Source of the DNA: Bacteroidia bacterium
GTDB lineage: Bacteria > Bacteroidota > Bacteroidia > AKYH767-A > OLB10
NCBI GenBank assembly: GCA_025450095.1
Contig: JANWID010000093.1
Span: 1 to 8,392, forward strand
Reading direction: 5' to 3'
DNA: 8,392 bases
This document shows positions 6,748-8,392 of this stretch, piece by piece. Under the pieces are notes generated by a model. That model made no database searches, was not told the DNA's origin, and was given only the letters and a program-made list of their open reading frames with translations. How positions within the stretch are numbered: the first letter of the stretch is position 1; each line of letters begins with the position of its first letter. The position numbers were made by a program, and so were the translations under genes.

Positions 6748-8392
6748 ATGCGGATCTGGCGACTTTTTATATTGTGGATTTTATTGCTGCTGCCACGCAT
6801 CCTTTTCTGTCAGGAACCTTTCTTCCGACAAATCATTCTCACCGGTACTGGTGTTGGATTTAGAATTAACGCGATATGCCAGGATTCTTCACGCTTCGTA
6901 TGGCTTGCCACTAATGATGGTATCTGGAAAAATGAAGGTACTGTATTTACAAAATTAAAGTTGCCTCAGGAATTAGAAAAAAGTAACGTGACCGCCATTT
7001 TTCCGTTGCCTGATCAGGGTATCGTTGCAGGAACTGCCAGCGGCATGCTATTTAAAGTAGTAAGCGACAGTATTTCTTTAATTGAAATTCCGGTCGTAAA
7101 AGAGCCCGTTGCAATCAGCAGTATTTTAGTAACAGGTCAGGATGAAATTTGGATTGCAACACTTGGAAACGGGATCATCATGATTAAATCGGGTAAGGCA
7201 AGGCATTTTTCTACCAGCGACGGCCTGGGCGATAATTTCGTTTATGAAATTATTGACGACTCTTCCGGAAGAATCTGGTCGGGTAGCGACGGTGGTTTAT
7301 CTTATGCTGAGAACAATGGTGAAAATACGAGGTTCATCAATTTTTCAACTAAAAACGGACTGCCAGAGAATATTGTCAGGAGAGTTACCAGGGGACCCGG
7401 AAATAATATTGGAATTGGAATGGAAGAAAGAGGATTTTGTTTTTATAATACAGTTTTGAAATCATTTATTATTCCAGATTATTTCAAGAACTGGACAATG
7501 GGACCGGTTCAGACCCTGATGAAACTGGAAAATGAATATTGGATCGGGACCGGAAAAACAGGCATACTCGATTTTGAATTCCAGGCCGGAAAAAGAGTTC
7601 GTCAGTTTGAAGAAAGGGAAGGGTTTTCAGGAGGCAAAGTAAATGCGATGATTAGAGATCATGAAGGTAATATCTGGATAGCTTCAGGAGGTGATCTTTA
7701 CCTTTCACCAGGAGAAAAAATTGAATTTAAGAAAGAGATAAGCGGCCTCAGATTAAATAACATTCATACCATTCTTATTGATAAAAAATCCAATATCTGG
7801 TTCAGTAATGATTCCGGACTGTTTTGTTTTAAGAAAGATTTTCCGGAAGATCAGTCTCCTTTCAAACCACTTGAAAATACACCATACCGGGATTTCAATA
7901 TCATCTCATTATTTGAAGACAAGACCGGTTCCATATGGATGGGGACCTTCGATCATGGTGTAATACGTTACAATCCGGAAAGCCATACATTAAAAACATA
8001 TACTGAAAAAGAGGGCCTTATCAATTCAAATGTATTATCGATAGATGGTTCCGGAAATACAATATGGTTTGCAACACTTGGAGGTGTTTCAAAATGTGAG
8101 TTGGATGAAACGGATGCTGGCGCTACGGTTCGTTTTGAGAGCTTTAATGAAGAACATGGCCTTGGAAATAATTTTATTTACAAGGTATATGTTGATTCGC
8201 ATAACCGGGTATGGTTTGGAACGGATGGCAAGGGAATCACATGTTTCGACAATGGAAAATTCTCAAATTACAGTGAAAACCACGGATTGAAAAGTAGAAT
8301 TATTTATTCTATAACCGAAGACCATAACGGAAATATCTGGTTGAGCAGTTCCGGTGATGGTATTTACAGGTTCGATGGTAAATCATTCCGGA
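6748..8392 (+). CDS. Periplasmic Reg_prop beta-propeller sensor protein (C-terminus beyond the window)
   Basis: The ATG at 6748 opens a frame with no stop through the window end (548 codons). Residues 1-22 form a signal peptide (basic MRIWR, long hydrophobic core ending ILFCQ). The rest is a series of about 44-residue blades of the two-component regulator propeller type, each with a D-x-x-G-x-(I/V)-W-(I/L/F)-(G/A)-T pattern. I count twelve, with the key Trp at about 52, 135, 177, 265, 310, 351, 397, 440, 489 and 531; blades near 92 (IVAGT) and 220 (IGIGM) lack it. Related Bacteroidota sensors have fourteen blades followed by a Y_Y_Y domain, a membrane helix and an output domain such as a histidine kinase or LytTR module. 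About two more blades are expected after the edge; the output domain is unseen. The propeller would sense a periplasmic ligand or partner. Confidence 0.88.
   Translation, partial: MRIWRLFILWILLLLPRILFCQEPFFRQIILTGTGVGFRINAICQDSSRFVWLATNDGIWKNEGTVFTKLKLPQELEKSNVTAIFPLPDQGIVAGTASGMLFKVVSDSISLIEIPVVKEPVAISSILVTGQDEIWIATLGNGIIMIKSGKARHFSTSDGLGDNFVYEIIDDSSGRIWSGSDGGLSYAENNGENTRFINFSTKNGLPENIVRRVTRGPGNNIGIGMEERGFCFYNTVLKSFIIPDYFKNWTMGPVQTLMKLENEYWIGTGKTGILDFEFQAGKRVRQFEEREGFSGGKVNAMIRDHEGNIWIASGGDLYLSPGEKIEFKKEISGLRLNNIHTILIDKKSNIWFSNDSGLFCFKKDFPEDQSPFKPLENTPYRDFNIISLFEDKTGSIWMGTFDHGVIRYNPESHTLKTYTEKEGLINSNVLSIDGSGNTIWFATLGGVSKCELDETDAGATVRFESFNEEHGLGNNFIYKVYVDSHNRVWFGTDGKGITCFDNGKFSNYSENHGLKSRIIYSITEDHNGNIWLSSSGDGIYRFDGKSFR

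Noticed and set aside
7244..8290. Short plus-strand open frames at 7244-7459, 7778-7963 and 8045-8290
   Set aside because: They lie in another frame inside the propeller sensor gene, whose own frame is open from 6748 to the window end with twelve recognisable blades.

Overview
The window looks like chromosomal DNA from a member of the Bacteroidota, probably an environmental, non-gut lineage. Four things point this way: a type IX secretion (T9SS) type B / CHU_C sorting domain, a gene for the tiny ribosomal protein THX, a periplasmic beta-propeller sensor of the Reg_prop type, and a promoter matching the Bacteroidota consensus (TTG, about 20 nt, TAnnTTTG). There is no Shine-Dalgarno pattern worth noting, which also fits the phylum. 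No rRNA, tRNA, CRISPR array or mobile element was found.

Left part, minus strand (1-921): the left edge holds the first 18 codons of a secreted protein. Directly upstream of it lies a lipoprotein mono-heme cytochrome c (86-565) of the type found beside clade II nosZ (nitrous oxide reductase) in Bacteroidota, so the cut-off gene is probably nosZ. The leader of this likely operon (566-720) carries two short inverted repeats; one has the TTG-N8-CAA geometry of Crp/FNR/DNR-family operators. Next comes a 34-codon gene for 30S ribosomal protein THX (817-921), a complete small transcription unit with its own promoter (947-977) and a strong intrinsic terminator (781-809).

Middle, plus strand (1008-6086): one very large gene encodes a 1692-residue secreted protein. 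In order it has a signal peptide, a cysteine-rich N-terminal module, two cadherin-like modules, eleven tandem Ig-like repeats of about 91 residues (each with two conserved Cys and one Trp), one divergent Ig-like module, a PKD domain and a C-terminal T9SS type B sorting domain. It is most likely a cell-surface or secreted adhesin or matrix protein.

Right part, plus strand (6182-8392): a secreted YceI-family protein is followed after 5 nt by a periplasmic Reg_prop beta-propeller sensor whose gene runs off the window after 12 recognisable blades. The two are probably co-transcribed.

The window therefore holds three functional blocks: N2O respiration (partial), surface adhesion, and envelope sensing. 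I see no clear sign of an entirely new system. The points most worth following up are the operator-like repeats before the cytochrome/nosZ pair, the repeat evolution and uncertain start of the giant adhesin, and the YceI-sensor pairing.
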